In this document: in pieces, positions 46,919 through 56,531 of the stretch
Numbering within the stretch: the stretch's first letter is position 1
How the letters are laid out: each line of letters opens with the position of its first letter
NCBI GenBank assembly: GCA_944389315.1
Contig: CALXLX010000043.1
Location: 1 to 64,000, forward strand
Length of the DNA: 64,000 nt
Reading direction: 5' to 3'
DNA from: an uncultured Opitutales bacterium
Lineage (GTDB): Bacteria; Verrucomicrobiota; Verrucomicrobiia; Opitutales; Intestinicryptomonadaceae
Translations under genes and position numbers: made by a program
Notes under the pieces: generated by a model
What the model was told of the DNA's origin: nothing
Databases searched by the model: none
Seen by the model: only the letters and a program-made list of their open reading frames with translations

Positions 46919-49900
46919 TTATTTCTTCTCGGGGACGGCAGCCATCTTCTTGTACTCCTCCCAGCGGGCATTGACGAACTCCTGCGCCTCCGCGTCGAGG
47001 AGAGCCGCCCTTTCGGGATTTGCGCGCTGAAGCTGCTTGAACCTGTTCTCCGCGGACATGTACTCCATGACCGGGAGCTTCGGATCGCGGGAATCGAGCT
47101 TGAACGGATTCTCCCCCGCAGCAATCTTGCGCGGGTCGAACCTGAACAAGGGCCAGTAGCCGCTGTCCACAGCCTTCTGCTGCTGCGCCGGGCCGTTTAC
47201 GAGGTTGTAGCCGTGGTTGATGCAGTGCGCGTAGGCTATGACGAGGGACGGGCCCTTGTAGCTGTTCGCCTCCGCGAGCGCCTGCGCGACTTGCGTATCC
47301 TTTGCGCCCATGGAAACCTGCGCGACATACACGTTGCGGTATCCCATGGCGAGCAGGCCGAGATTCTTCTTGGGCGTGCTCTTGCCGGCCGACGCAAACT
47401 TTGCGACCGCGCCCAAAGGCGTGGACTTGCTCATCTGGCCGCCCGTGTTGGAATATACCTCCGTGTCGAGAACCAAAACGTTTACGTTCTTGCCGCTTGC
47501 CAAGACATGGTCCAAACCGCCGTAGCCGATGTCGTAGGCCCAGCCGTCGCCGCCTATTATCCAGACGGACTTCTCGACCAAATCGTCGGCCAAAGGCTTA
47601 AGCTGCTGCGCCTCGAGCGAATTGTCGGAGGCGAGCTTCTCCTTTAGGGCCGCAACCCTCTCGCGCTGGGCGGCTATGTCCGCCTCGGTCTCCTGGGAAG
47701 CGTTGGCTATGGACGATACGAAATCGTCGCCAAGCTTGGGAGCGAGCCTCAAGAGCAGCTCCAAAGCTATCTTGCGCTTTGAATCCAAACTCATGCGGAA
47801 GCCGAAACCAAACTCGGCATTGTCCTCAAAGAGAGAATTCGACCAGGCAGGGCCCCTGCCGTTCTTGTCAACGCAGTAAGGCGTGGTCGGCAAGTTGCCG
47901 CCGTATATTGAAGAGCAACCCGTGGCGTTGGCAATCAGCAGCCTGTCGCCGAAGAGCTGGGTGAGCATCTTGATGTACGGAGTCTCGCCGCAGCCGCCGC
48001 ACGCACCCGAAAATTCCATGAGGGGCTGGCGGAACTGTATGTCCTTGATGGTGTAGCCAAGCTTGTTCCTGTCCGGATTGGGCAGCGAAAGGAAGAATTC
48101 AAAGTTCTTCTTCTCCTTCTCGCGCACAGGCTCCTGGGCGACAAGCTTAAGCGCCTTTACAGAAGGATCCGCCTTGCTCTTGGCCGGGCAAACCGCCACG
48201 CAGACGCCGCAACCCGTGCAGTCCTCCGGGGCAACCTGTATCGTGTAGGAGCAGTCCGGATTGTCCTTGGAGCGGAACGCCACGCGCTTGAACCCCTCCG
48301 GAGCCTTCTCAAGCTCGCTGTTGGGATAGAACTTCGCGCGGATGGCCGCATGCGGGCATATCGTGGCGCACTTCGTGCACTGTATGCAAAGCTCCGGGTT
48401 CCACTCGGGTATCTCTATTGCTATATTGCGCTTCTCCCACTTGGTTGTGGCGGAAGGCCATGTGCCGTCGACAGGCATTGCGGATACGGGCAGCTTGTCG
48501 CCCTCGTTCCTCATCATGACGGCCGTCACACGCTTGATAAAGTCGGGCGCCTCGTCCGAAACGGCGGGCGGGAAGCCCTGCTTTGCCGTGACCTGCGCGG
48601 GAACCTTGACCTCGTGCAAATTGGCTACCGAAGCGTCTACCGCAGCAAAGTTCTTCTCCACAACCTGCGGGCCCTTCTTGCCGTAGGTCTTCTCGATGGA
48701 AGCCTTGATCTTGGCGATGGCCTCGTCCCTCGGAAGAACGCCCGATATGGCAAAGTAGCAGGTCTGCATTATCGTGTTTATCCTGCCGCCCATGCCCATC
48801 TCCTTGGCAACCTTGTAGGCGTCAACCGTGTAGAACTTAAGATGCTTGTCTATAATCTGGCGCTGAACGTCCGCATTGAGGTGGTTCCATACGTCGTCAG
48901 CCGAGTATATGGAATTTAGCAGGAATGTGCCGCCCTCCGCCGCGCACGCGAGAACGTCGTACTTCTCCATGAAAGAGAACTGGTGGCAGGCTACAAACTG
49001 CGCGTTTTCCACAAGGTACGGCGCGCGTATTGGATCCGGCCCGAAACGCAGGTGCGAAACCGTTATGCCGCCGCTCTTCTTGGAGTCGTAAACAAAGTAC
49101 GCCTGCGCGTAGTTGGGAGTCTCGTGCCCGATAATCTTAATGGTGTTCTTGTTCGCGCCGACTGTGCCGTCAGAGCCCAAGCCGAAGAACACACCGCTGA
49201 GTATCTGCGGATTGTCCAGCTTGAAGGAGGCGTCGTACGAAATGGAAAGATGCGTGACATCGTCGACAATGCCAACGGAGAAGTGGTTGAGGGGCTTTTC
49301 TGCCTTCATATTGTCGAACACGCCCTTGGCCATGGCGGGGGTGAACTCCTTGGAGCCGAGCCCGTACCTGCCGCAAAGTATCTGCGGGTCGAAACTCTTG
49401 TCGACCAACCCGCCGTTGCGGGCTTCCGAGACTGCGGAGGCCACGTCCAGATAAAGGGGCTCGCCCAAAGAGCCGGGCTCCTTAGTTCTGTCGAGCACCG
49501 TTATGGTCTTTACGGTCTTCGGCAATACCGCGACAAAATGCTTGAGGCTGAACGGACGGTACAGATGGACCTTGAGAACGCCGTACTTCGTCCCCTCCTT
49601 TGCGTTGAGGTACTTGATGGTCTCCTCGACCGTCTCCGCGCCAGAACCCATTATCACAACAACCTGCTCGGCGTTGGCTGCGCCCTCGTAATCGAAGGGC
49701 TTGTAGTTCCTGCCCGTAAGCTTGCCGAACTTCTCCATCTGGTCGGCCACTATGTCTGCCGCTGCGTCGTAGAACCTGTTGCGGGCCTCCAGAGCCTGGA
49801 AGAACACGTCCGGATTCTGCGCCGTGCCCCTGATGAACGGAGCGTCCGGCGAAAGCGCGCGCTTGCGGTGCTCTACGACCTTCTCATAGGGGATCATCGC

Positions 49901-50479
49901 GCTTATCTGCTCGTCTGAGAGCATCGTGTAGGTGTTGACCTCGTGCGAGGTTCTGAACCCGTCGAAGAAATGCAGGAAGGGCACGCGCGAAATCAGCGTG
50001 GAAGCGTGCGCGATAAGCGCCATGTCGTGCGCCTCCTGCGCGCTGTTGGAGCAAAGCATGGCAAAGCCGGTCTGGCGGCAGGCCATAACGTCGCCCTGGT
50101 CGCCGAATATCGAAAGGCCGTGGCTGGCCAATGCGCGCGCGGAAACGTGCATGCAAAAAGAGTTGAGCTCGCCGGCTATCTTGTACATGTTGGGGATCAT
50201 CAGAAGAAGCCCCTGGGACGCCGTAAACGTAGTCACCAAAGAACCGGTCTGCAAGGCGCCGTGCACCGCTCCGGCGACGCCGCCCTCGCTCTGAAGCTGG
50301 GAAATTTCAGGAGTGGAACCCCAGATGTTCTTCTTGCCCTTCATGGCCCACTCCTCGCAGGATTCGGCCATGGGCGACGAAGGCGTAATGGGGTATATCG
50401 CCACGGTCTCACTGACTCTGAACGCGACGGACGCCACCGCTTCATTGGCGTCTGTTATTGCACTGTTTTTATCTTTCAT
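46919..50479 (-). CDS. nifJ: Pyruvate:ferredoxin (flavodoxin) oxidoreductase
   Basis: NifJ/PFOR oxidises pyruvate to acetyl-CoA and CO2 with ferredoxin or flavodoxin. The 1186-residue protein has the full single-chain layout: an N-terminal pyrimidine-binding domain with VAIYPITPSSPMAE, a domain II, and an EKR domain. Two [4Fe-4S] ferredoxin motifs follow, CIQCTKCATICP near residue 695 and CTGCGVCVAVCP near 750. At the end are a CGGCGET cluster block near 860 and the thiamine-diphosphate site (GGDGWAYDIGYGG, then YSNTGGQ) near 975-1010. It indicates anaerobic pyruvate metabolism. It is monocistronic, with a clear terminator. Confidence 0.97.
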   Translation of the reverse strand: MKDKNSAITDANEAVASVAFRVSETVAIYPITPSSPMAESCEEWAMKGKKNIWGSTPEISQLQSEGGVAGAVHGALQTGSLVTTFTASQGLLLMIPNMYKIAGELNSFCMHVSARALASHGLSIFGDQGDVMACRQTGFAMLCSNSAQEAHDMALIAHASTLISRVPFLHFFDGFRTSHEVNTYTMLSDEQISAMIPYEKVVEHRKRALSPDAPFIRGTAQNPDVFFQALEARNRFYDAAADIVADQMEKFGKLTGRNYKPFDYEGAANAEQVVVIMGSGAETVEETIKYLNAKEGTKYGVLKVHLYRPFSLKHFVAVLPKTVKTITVLDRTKEPGSLGEPLYLDVASAVSEARNGGLVDKSFDPQILCGRYGLGSKEFTPAMAKGVFDNMKAEKPLNHFSVGIVDDVTHLSISYDASFKLDNPQILSGVFFGLGSDGTVGANKNTIKIIGHETPNYAQAYFVYDSKKSGGITVSHLRFGPDPIRAPYLVENAQFVACHQFSFMEKYDVLACAAEGGTFLLNSIYSADDVWNHLNADVQRQIIDKHLKFYTVDAYKVAKEMGMGGRINTIMQTCYFAISGVLPRDEAIAKIKASIEKTYGKKGPQVVEKNFAAVDASVANLHEVKVPAQVTAKQGFPPAVSDEAPDFIKRVTAVMMRNEGDKLPVSAMPVDGTWPSATTKWEKRNIAIEIPEWNPELCIQCTKCATICPHAAIRAKFYPNSELEKAPEGFKRVAFRSKDNPDCSYTIQVAPEDCTGCGVCVAVCPAKSKADPSVKALKLVAQEPVREKEKKNFEFFLSLPNPDRNKLGYTIKDIQFRQPLMEFSGACGGCGETPYIKMLTQLFGDRLLIANATGCSSIYGGNLPTTPYCVDKNGRGPAWSNSLFEDNAEFGFGFRMSLDSKRKIALELLLRLAPKLGDDFVSSIANASQETEADIAAQRERVAALKEKLASDNSLEAQQLKPLADDLVEKSVWIIGGDGWAYDIGYGGLDHVLASGKNVNVLVLDTEVYSNTGGQMSKSTPLGAVAKFASAGKSTPKKNLGLLAMGYRNVYVAQVSMGAKDTQVAQALAEANSYKGPSLVIAYAHCINHGYNLVNGPAQQQKAVDSGYWPLFRFDPRKIAAGENPFKLDSRDPKLPVMEYMSAENRFKQLQRANPERAALLDAEAQEFVNARWEEYKKMAAVPEKK

Positions 50480-50882
50480 ATTTGATTTGTTTATTTGAAA
50501 TTTGAACCGCCTTTTCAGACGACAAACGCATCTATTCTCCGCTCAAAACCGGACAAATGCGGTTGTCGCCTAAAAAAGCACTCAATCTTACATGCTTTAC
50601 AATTATCCCCGCTCGTCAAATAAAATCGGCACAAAAAACTGCGCTGCAAGGCCGCATTTCAAGGATTTTCAGAAATTTTCACAGATTTTCCAAACTAAAT
50701 GCGGCAAAAAACGTATTTTCTTCTTAATCGATTGAGAAACCCAAATTTCTCCATTCTGCCATCATTCGCAAATCTTGCACTCTCTATCGGGCGAATTGGC
50801 ATGCATAATATGCTTTTGCCTATACATTGCATGCGCGAAAAACCGTTTTCATGCTTCTATGCAATAAGGCAGGGCTTTAAAA
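50480..50882. other. AT-rich intergenic region upstream of nifJ
   Basis: This ~400-base region between the nifJ start and the 3' end of the next minus gene is unusually AT-rich. It holds nifJ's promoter (not resolved) and two GCATGCA/TGCATGC-type inverted elements around 50799-50834. No gene is seen. Confidence 0.45.
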
Positions 50883-51659
50883 CTAAAAGACAAACGGATC
50901 GGCGAGTTCCTCATCAGGGAAAATCGCAATATTCTCAGTATTCTTTATCCCGGTAATTTTATAATACAACTGCCCTTCCGCGTCGGAAGGTATTTTGCAA
51001 ATGGGATCCGAATATAGGAGCGTATAACGCAGTTTTCTCGTCTCTCCAGACTCCAAGACCGAAGGGAAATCGAGCTTAACCACAGTGCGCCCCCACGGAT
51101 ATTTTCTCTGGTCATTCTCATAGGAAAATAAAACATATACGCGAATCAGATCCCATAAGGAATTGTTTGTAATCTCTAACTCTATATAAGGATCAATCCC
51201 CCAAAAATAATATTTACTCACCTGCACAGATATCTGCTTAGCTATGTCTTTTTGCTCTTCCATTATATACCTTTTCACAATTCTTTCTTCCAGAATCCTG
51301 GCATTTTCTATTATGGATTTTGCAGATCTGGCTGTGTTTGAATCATTGCTATTTAACCTGCTATTCACCGCTCCTATCAAACTCTTATGGGCAGATATTA
51401 AATTCCTCGGAGTCTTTCCGTTGAAAGAATCGAAAAAGTTCTTCCCGCGAAGCTCATAATTGTAGGCCGTGAAAAGAGACACTATCCAAATATACTCGTC
51501 AACGTTTTTGGGTTCCTTGATTTTGTCCAAAGTCTCTTTTATCTGCGGATATAAATCAGACGCTTTCTTGGCCGAGTAAGTTTGTGCGTTGGAACAAGAA
51601 ATGCCTAACACAAGTATAAGAAGAACAACAATTCTCTTAATATTAATTATAACATGCAC
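50883..51659 (-). CDS. Secreted protein of unknown function
   Basis: The 258-residue product has a hydrophobic N-terminus (RIVVLLILVLGISCS) ending near SNA-Q, which fits a type I signal or a poor lipobox. The remainder alternates basic helices and beta strands, with YFWGIDPYIELEITNNSLWDL and VVKLDFPSVLESGETRKLRY suggesting an immunoglobulin-like or barrel domain. No known family is recognised. A GTG at 51659 is the likely start. Isoleucine is often ATT, unlike its ATA-rich neighbours, and the gene sits in an AT-rich stretch, so transfer is plausible. Confidence 0.6.
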   Translation of the reverse strand: MHVIINIKRIVVLLILVLGISCSNAQTYSAKKASDLYPQIKETLDKIKEPKNVDEYIWIVSLFTAYNYELRGKNFFDSFNGKTPRNLISAHKSLIGAVNSRLNSNDSNTARSAKSIIENARILEERIVKRYIMEEQKDIAKQISVQVSKYYFWGIDPYIELEITNNSLWDLIRVYVLFSYENDQRKYPWGRTVVKLDFPSVLESGETRKLRYTLLYSDPICKIPSDAEGQLYYKITGIKNTENIAIFPDEELADPFVF

Positions 51660-51886
51660 ACAATATATAATTCCTCATGCCCATCAGAACGTCAAGGAAT
51701 GAAAAATCCCCCATATCAAGGAAGTTGCAACGTATAAGAAAATTACGTTCGCAAATATATGCAGCCGGCCCGCCCGGATGTCTACAAGATCCAATGAAAA
51801 ATTGGACGCCGGAAAATGTCCTTTGCTCTGATATTCAGATATAAACATCAGAGCCTATATCATTACGTGATAAAATCGCGGGAATA

Positions 51887-52984
51887 TCAATACAGGGGGA
51901 ACTCGAACGCCAAAATCAGCCTCTGCTCCGTCGTGACAGCGTCTGAGGAATTGATTGTGTCGTATTCGTTCGTGTAGCGCAAGGCTATGTCCATAATGTC
52001 GGTTGCATGAACCACCAGCCCCAGCATGAAATCGAGCGTATGCTGGCTGAAATTAGTGACGTTCTGGCCGAAGTAAAGAGACTGCTCCAGGCGCATTATG
52101 CGGTTGAAATCCCACGAGAAATTCTCCGACACAACGCCCATCATAACCCAGTGGGAATCGTACCCCGACGCGCAAACATACCTGATCGCGGGACCGGGGC
52201 CCATGCTGAACTTCATGCCCGAATCGGGGAACTCGAAACTCGCGCCGAAAGTCATGCCCTCGTCAACCTCGTGGTGTATGCCTTTTACCATGTCCTTCTT
52301 GTAATCCAGAAGGTTCTCCAAATAGATCTTATACGTGCCTTCCTTACCGAAGGGGCTTTCGATAGCCTGGGTAAGATCGCGCCGATATGTGGTATCCAAG
52401 CCGTATTTATCCGTAGTATTGCTCGTCACCCCGGCGACCTTCTCCTGGGTGTAGTCGTAATAAAGATTGAAATCAAAATGGTTCATATCCCCGCCCCAAT
52501 CCTTGTTGCCGGAGAACGAAAACGAGTAAGACATAAGCTCGGAATTTGTCTTCTTGTACTCTATGCCGCCCCTGATCTTGAACTTCCACCCCTCAGGGAT
52601 ATTGTCCTGCAGAAAATATTTGTACTCCCTCATCCAGGAGGGCAGATCCGCATAGGGATCGGGCGGAACATCGTCCAAAACGTCAGTTCCTGAAGGCTGC
52701 GCCCCGGCGGCCCCGGAGACGGCTCCGGCATCGGCAATCTCCGCGGAAGAAGGAACCGCCGGAGCCTGCGCTGCGGCGGCAACGTCGCCGTCAACTATCC
52801 TGACGACGGAATCCGCCGGAATATTCAAGATGCCCATAGCCGTCTTGAAAGCGTAGGTTCCAGAATCTTTCCCGATGACCTCTCCCGTAATTCTATCCCC
52901 GTTCTTAAGGTACAAAAGCGACGCCCCCGCGTCCGAAACTGCTACCGCAAGTAAAAATGCAAGAACAAATCTGTAAAAGCTCAT
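51887..52984 (-). CDS. DUF481 outer-membrane barrel protein
   Basis: The 365-residue product has a signal peptide (MSFYRFVLAFLLAVAVSDA), then an N-terminal LYLKNGDRITGEVIGKDSGTY block (the DUF481-associated lead domain) and about twelve alternating strands. It ends in EQRLILAFEFPLY with a terminal aromatic, as expected for a porin-like barrel. DUF481 proteins are common in PVC and gamma-proteobacteria; their role is unclear (some respond to salt stress). The ATG at 52984 starts the signal peptide. It is divergent from hpnH. Confidence 0.85.
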   Translation of the reverse strand: MSFYRFVLAFLLAVAVSDAGASLLYLKNGDRITGEVIGKDSGTYAFKTAMGILNIPADSVVRIVDGDVAAAAQAPAVPSSAEIADAGAVSGAAGAQPSGTDVLDDVPPDPYADLPSWMREYKYFLQDNIPEGWKFKIRGGIEYKKTNSELMSYSFSFSGNKDWGGDMNHFDFNLYYDYTQEKVAGVTSNTTDKYGLDTTYRRDLTQAIESPFGKEGTYKIYLENLLDYKKDMVKGIHHEVDEGMTFGASFEFPDSGMKFSMGPGPAIRYVCASGYDSHWVMMGVVSENFSWDFNRIMRLEQSLYFGQNVTNFSQHTLDFMLGLVVHATDIMDIALRYTNEYDTINSSDAVTTEQRLILAFEFPLY

Positions 52985-53218
52985 GATTGTAGCGCTGTTT
53001 TATGCATAAATAATAAAGCCGTGCAGTTTAGAACGGGCGCGGGAAATGACAAGCATTTAATATATTTGCGCCCCGCAAATTCGGCGGAAGGAGGGAGGGA
53101 GGGAAAACGGCGCGCGCCGCCGAGGAACGCTGAAGGAGATTCCCGCAGACAATGGCCCCGGGCCAAAATGCCGGACACCCCGCCTATCGGGTGATTCCCT
53201 CCGGGGAAAAATTAAGTG

Positions 53219-53247
53219 TTGAAAATAAATCAGGGAGGGTATTTATA
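53219..53247 (+). promoter_or_regulatory. Candidate promoter of hpnH
   Basis: TTGAAA (53219-53224), a 17-base spacer and TTTATA (53242-53247). The -35 has five of six consensus bases; the -10 is moderate. It would start transcription inside the inverted repeat at 53250-53272. Confidence 0.4.
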
Positions 53248-53249
53248 GA

Positions 53250-53272
53250 CGTTTTTCAATATAAGAAAAACG
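53250..53272 (+). promoter_or_regulatory. Perfect inverted repeat in the hpnH leader
   Basis: CGTTTTTC (53250-53257) and GAAAAACG (53265-53272) enclose AATATAA. It lies between the candidate -10 and the ribosome-binding site AAGGAAAG (53274-53281), about 19 bases before the hpnH ATG. It could be an operator or a leader hairpin. Confidence 0.5.
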
Positions 53273-53291
53273 CAAGGAAAGATTTTTAGAA

Positions 53292-54314
53292 ATGGCAGTT
53301 CCGCTTTCTCAAGTCATAACAGTCGCAAAATACGCTATATCAAAGAGCCTTAAAGGTCAGAAACGCTATCCTTTGGTTCTGATGTTAGAGCCGCTTTTCC
53401 AGTGCAATTTAAAATGCTCTGGCTGCGGCAAGATACAGTACGGAGCCGACGTTCTGGCAATGAGAATGCCCAAGGAAAAAGCCTGGGCCGCAGCCGAGGA
53501 ATGCGGGGCGCCCATAGTCAGCATCGCGGGGGGAGAGCCGCTTATCCACGAGGAGATGCCCCAGATGGTCGAGGGCCTGATAAAGCGCGGAAAATTTGTA
53601 TATTTGTGCACAAACGCGCAGATACTCTCGCGCAAGATAGACCTTTTCAAGCCGAGCAAGAACCTGTCCTTCAGCGTGCATCTGGACGGAAACGAGCAGA
53701 TGCACGACGGCAACGTCAATAAGAAGGGCGCCTACAAGATAGCAGTAGAGGCAATAAAGGAGGCTCTCAAGCGCGGGTTCAGGGTGACTACGAACACCAC
53801 AATCTTCAACAACGCCGATCCCGACGCCGTCAGAAAGTTCTTCGACGACATGACGGAGCTCGGCGTCGAGGGCATGATGATATCCCCCGGATTCCCCTAC
53901 GACAAGGCGCCCAACCAGGACATATTCCTCGAGCGCAAGAAGACGGTGGAGCTTTTCAAGAAGATACTGGGGAATCCGAACAAGAAATGGGTGTTCAACC
54001 ATTCTCCGAGTTTTCTGGCCTTCCTCAAGGGAGAGCAGGATTACGACTGCACTCCGTGGGGGAACCCGACATACAGCATATTCGGCTGGCAGAAGCCCTG
54101 CTATCTTATAAACGACGGCTACTGCAAGACTTTCAAGGAGCTTATGGACAGCATAGACTCCTACGATCTTGGCGCGAAGGGGACTCGCCCCGAGTGCAAG
54201 GACTGCATGCTCCACAGCGGGTACGAGCCTTCCGCCGTCTGCGACACTTTCGGCAGTTTTGCGGGGCTCATGCGCGCGGCAAAGCATTTTAGGAATTTTT
54301 CTAAAAAATCCTAA
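53292..54314 (+). CDS. hpnH: HpnH, adenosyl-hopene transferase (radical SAM)
   Basis: HpnH adds a 5'-deoxyadenosyl group to diploptene, the first step toward bacteriohopanetetrol and other extended hopanoids. The 340-residue protein matches the family from end to end. It begins MAVPLSQVITVAKYAISKSL, the radical SAM cluster CNLKCSGC has cysteines 38, 42 and 45, and the SPGFPYDKAPNQDIFLERKK and TPWGNPTYSIFGWQKPCYL blocks are highly specific. No other hopanoid genes are in the window. The ATG follows an AAGGAAAG ribosome-binding site. Confidence 0.93.
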   Translation: MAVPLSQVITVAKYAISKSLKGQKRYPLVLMLEPLFQCNLKCSGCGKIQYGADVLAMRMPKEKAWAAAEECGAPIVSIAGGEPLIHEEMPQMVEGLIKRGKFVYLCTNAQILSRKIDLFKPSKNLSFSVHLDGNEQMHDGNVNKKGAYKIAVEAIKEALKRGFRVTTNTTIFNNADPDAVRKFFDDMTELGVEGMMISPGFPYDKAPNQDIFLERKKTVELFKKILGNPNKKWVFNHSPSFLAFLKGEQDYDCTPWGNPTYSIFGWQKPCYLINDGYCKTFKELMDSIDSYDLGAKGTRPECKDCMLHSGYEPSAVCDTFGSFAGLMRAAKHFRNFSKKS

Positions 54315-54422
54315 TACATCGAAACGGCGCGGCTGCCCTACGGCGGGCGGCCGGCTATAGAGCGGGTTTTTATCTATGCGTCCGTGCGGACGAATTAAAA
54401 AAATTTCCCGACCTGCGCAGGC

Positions 54423-56489
54423 GTGATATCAGTTGGTTTTCCAGACCCCTTCAATCTTCCCGAAATTTGCGACGGCATATTTCGCGAGGGCGGCAGCTTG
54501 CAGGCTCTTTTCGGGCTGGAGCACAGGACAGCCCAGCACGACATGGCCTACGCGTGCGCGCAGGCGTTCAGTTCGGACTCAAACTTGATATTCGAGGCTG
54601 GAACGGGGGTTGGAAAGAGCCTGGCGTATCTGGTCGGGGGGATAATCGCTGCGGTGGAGTTCGGCAGGCCTTTTGTGGTTTCCACGCATACAATAGCGTT
54701 GCAGCAGCAGATAATACGCCGCGAGCTGCCGCGCATACGCGAGCTTTTTTCAAAGACGCCGTCCCTGCAAAAATACGCCGGTTTCAAGTGCGAGCTTCTT
54801 TTGGGCAGGAACAACTACCTATGCACAAACAGGCTCAAGCGCGCCATAGCCGAGAAGACGGATCTTTTCGGCTCAAAGCAGAGCCTTGAGATAGAGCGCA
54901 TAGCCCGCTGGGCGGTGACGACGAAGACGGGGCTTGCCGAGGAGATGAATCCGCCGCCCGACTGGGAGGTATGGAGCTGGGTGAACGCTGATTCCTCGTC
55001 GTGCTCGTCGAAGAAATGTTTTGACGGGACCTGTTTTTACCAGAACGCGCGGCGGCGTGCGGCTGCGGCAGACGTTGTCATCGTAAACCACAGCCTGCTT
55101 TTTTCCATGATAGCCTCTGGCGCGGGAACAGACGCCGACACCAAGGGTGTTCTGCTGCCGGGCGACATGTGCGTATTGGACGAGGCGCACCGCATACCCG
55201 AGGTGGCTGGGGATAATTTTGGGCTGTCGCTCGGGCGTTCGGCGGTTATGCGCGAGCTCAAGCGCATCTACGATCCCAAAACGCGCAAGGGGCTTGTTTC
55301 CAGGTGGAAGATAGCCGGGGAGTTCGACAGGCTAGCCGTGGCGCGCGCCATAGAGGCCACGGAGGACTTTTTCGGCGGGATCAGGCGTGAATTTCTATCC
55401 TCGCGGGACACCGTTGCATTGAGCGCCGAAGCATGGACGGAACCCTTGCTGAACGCCCCCTTTGAGGAGCTCGCCCAGACGCTCGACAAGCTTGCCATGC
55501 GCGCAAAAACCGAAGACCAGAGCGACGAGCTAAAAGACTTCAAGCGCCGCATTGTAGGCATAAAAAACGCCGTTGAGGAGGCGGTATTCATAGCCAACGA
55601 GAAGCAGGTTTACTGGCTTGAGAAGCCCACTTCAGATCCTTTTGGGGCCACGATAAGGAGCGCTCCGCTCGACGTTGCGCCCATACTTTCGGAGGTCTTA
55701 TTTTCAAAGGGGACAAGCGTGATACTCAGTTCCGCGACCCTTGCGGCGGGAGACGGCAACCTTGAAAGCTTCAGGGACAGCGTAGGGGCGTACAGCGCCG
55801 AGTGCATGGTATGCCCCTCCCCTTTCGACTACCGCAACAACATGCGGGTTTTGCTTTTTGACGATTCCCCCGAGCCGGACAGGGAGTCCAAAAAGCTCGA
55901 GTGCGACTGGCTCGCGAAAAACATAGCCGCATTGTGTTCGGCCGTTAAGGGCGGAACTCTCGTGCTATTTACGGGATATTACGAGCTCAACAAATGCGCG
56001 GGGCTATTGCGTGGTTTTGAGTCATTGCAGGGCAGAAGCATATTTGTCCAGAAGGACATGCCGCGCGACAAGCTTGTCCAGGCCTTCGAGGAGTGCGGCA
56101 ACGGCATACTCATGGGCACGGACTCCTTCTGGACAGGGATAGACGTTCCCGGAGACGCGCTGAGGCAGGTTATCATAACAAGGCTGCCCTTCGACAATCC
56201 CGGGCACCCGCTGACGGCGGCGCGGGTTGACAAATGCGCCGCGGAGGGGGGGAATCCGTTCAGGCAGATAACACTGCCTGCGGCCGTGATAAACTTCAGG
56301 CAGGGGATAGGCCGCCTGATAAGGAAAAAGAGCGACAAAGGGCTGGTTTGCGTGCTCGACTCGCGCATACTAAACAAGCCGTACGGAAAGAACTTCATAG
56401 ACGCCCTGCCGAATGCCGACTACATCCGGGTTGATTCCGACTCCGCATTCGACGCTGCGCTTGAGGCCGACGAAAGCCTGTCTGTTTAG
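54423..56489 (+). CDS. DinG-family ATP-dependent DNA helicase
   Basis: DinG proteins are 5'-3' XPD-like helicases. The 688-residue protein has Walker A (EAGTGVGKSLAYL, near residue 60) and an Fe-S-type cysteine region (SSCSSKKCFDGTCFYQNARR, about residues 195-215, consistent with the DinG cluster). It also has a DEAH box (LDEAHRI) and C-terminal motifs (MGTDSFWTGIDVPG and RQGIGRLIR). It uses a GTG start at 54423. It is 108 bases after hpnH and may be a separate unit. YoaA-type helicases are an alternative name. Confidence 0.92.
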   Translation: MISVGFPDPFNLPEICDGIFREGGSLQALFGLEHRTAQHDMAYACAQAFSSDSNLIFEAGTGVGKSLAYLVGGIIAAVEFGRPFVVSTHTIALQQQIIRRELPRIRELFSKTPSLQKYAGFKCELLLGRNNYLCTNRLKRAIAEKTDLFGSKQSLEIERIARWAVTTKTGLAEEMNPPPDWEVWSWVNADSSSCSSKKCFDGTCFYQNARRRAAAADVVIVNHSLLFSMIASGAGTDADTKGVLLPGDMCVLDEAHRIPEVAGDNFGLSLGRSAVMRELKRIYDPKTRKGLVSRWKIAGEFDRLAVARAIEATEDFFGGIRREFLSSRDTVALSAEAWTEPLLNAPFEELAQTLDKLAMRAKTEDQSDELKDFKRRIVGIKNAVEEAVFIANEKQVYWLEKPTSDPFGATIRSAPLDVAPILSEVLFSKGTSVILSSATLAAGDGNLESFRDSVGAYSAECMVCPSPFDYRNNMRVLLFDDSPEPDRESKKLECDWLAKNIAALCSAVKGGTLVLFTGYYELNKCAGLLRGFESLQGRSIFVQKDMPRDKLVQAFEECGNGILMGTDSFWTGIDVPGDALRQVIITRLPFDNPGHPLTAARVDKCAAEGGNPFRQITLPAAVINFRQGIGRLIRKKSDKGLVCVLDSRILNKPYGKNFIDALPNADYIRVDSDSAFDAALEADESLSV

Positions 56490-56531
56490 TCTTTAACGCC
56501 GAAAGAATATGGAACGGCCGATAAACTTTTC

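Larger units (their letters stand above)
52985..53291. other. Divergent intergenic region between the DUF481 gene and hpnH
   Basis: This 307-base region contains a purine-rich run of repeated GGGA near 53090-53104, a candidate hpnH promoter at 53219-53247 and an inverted repeat at 53250-53272. No gene was seen. Confidence 0.5.

Noticed and set aside
51790-51806. TCCAAT-GAAAA-ATTGGA hairpin between the AT-rich gene and the DUF481 gene
   Set aside because: Only a six-base stem and no T-run on either side.
53085-53105. G-quadruplex in repeated GGGA
   Set aside because: Only three GGG runs plus a GG; not enough for a standard four-run quadruplex.
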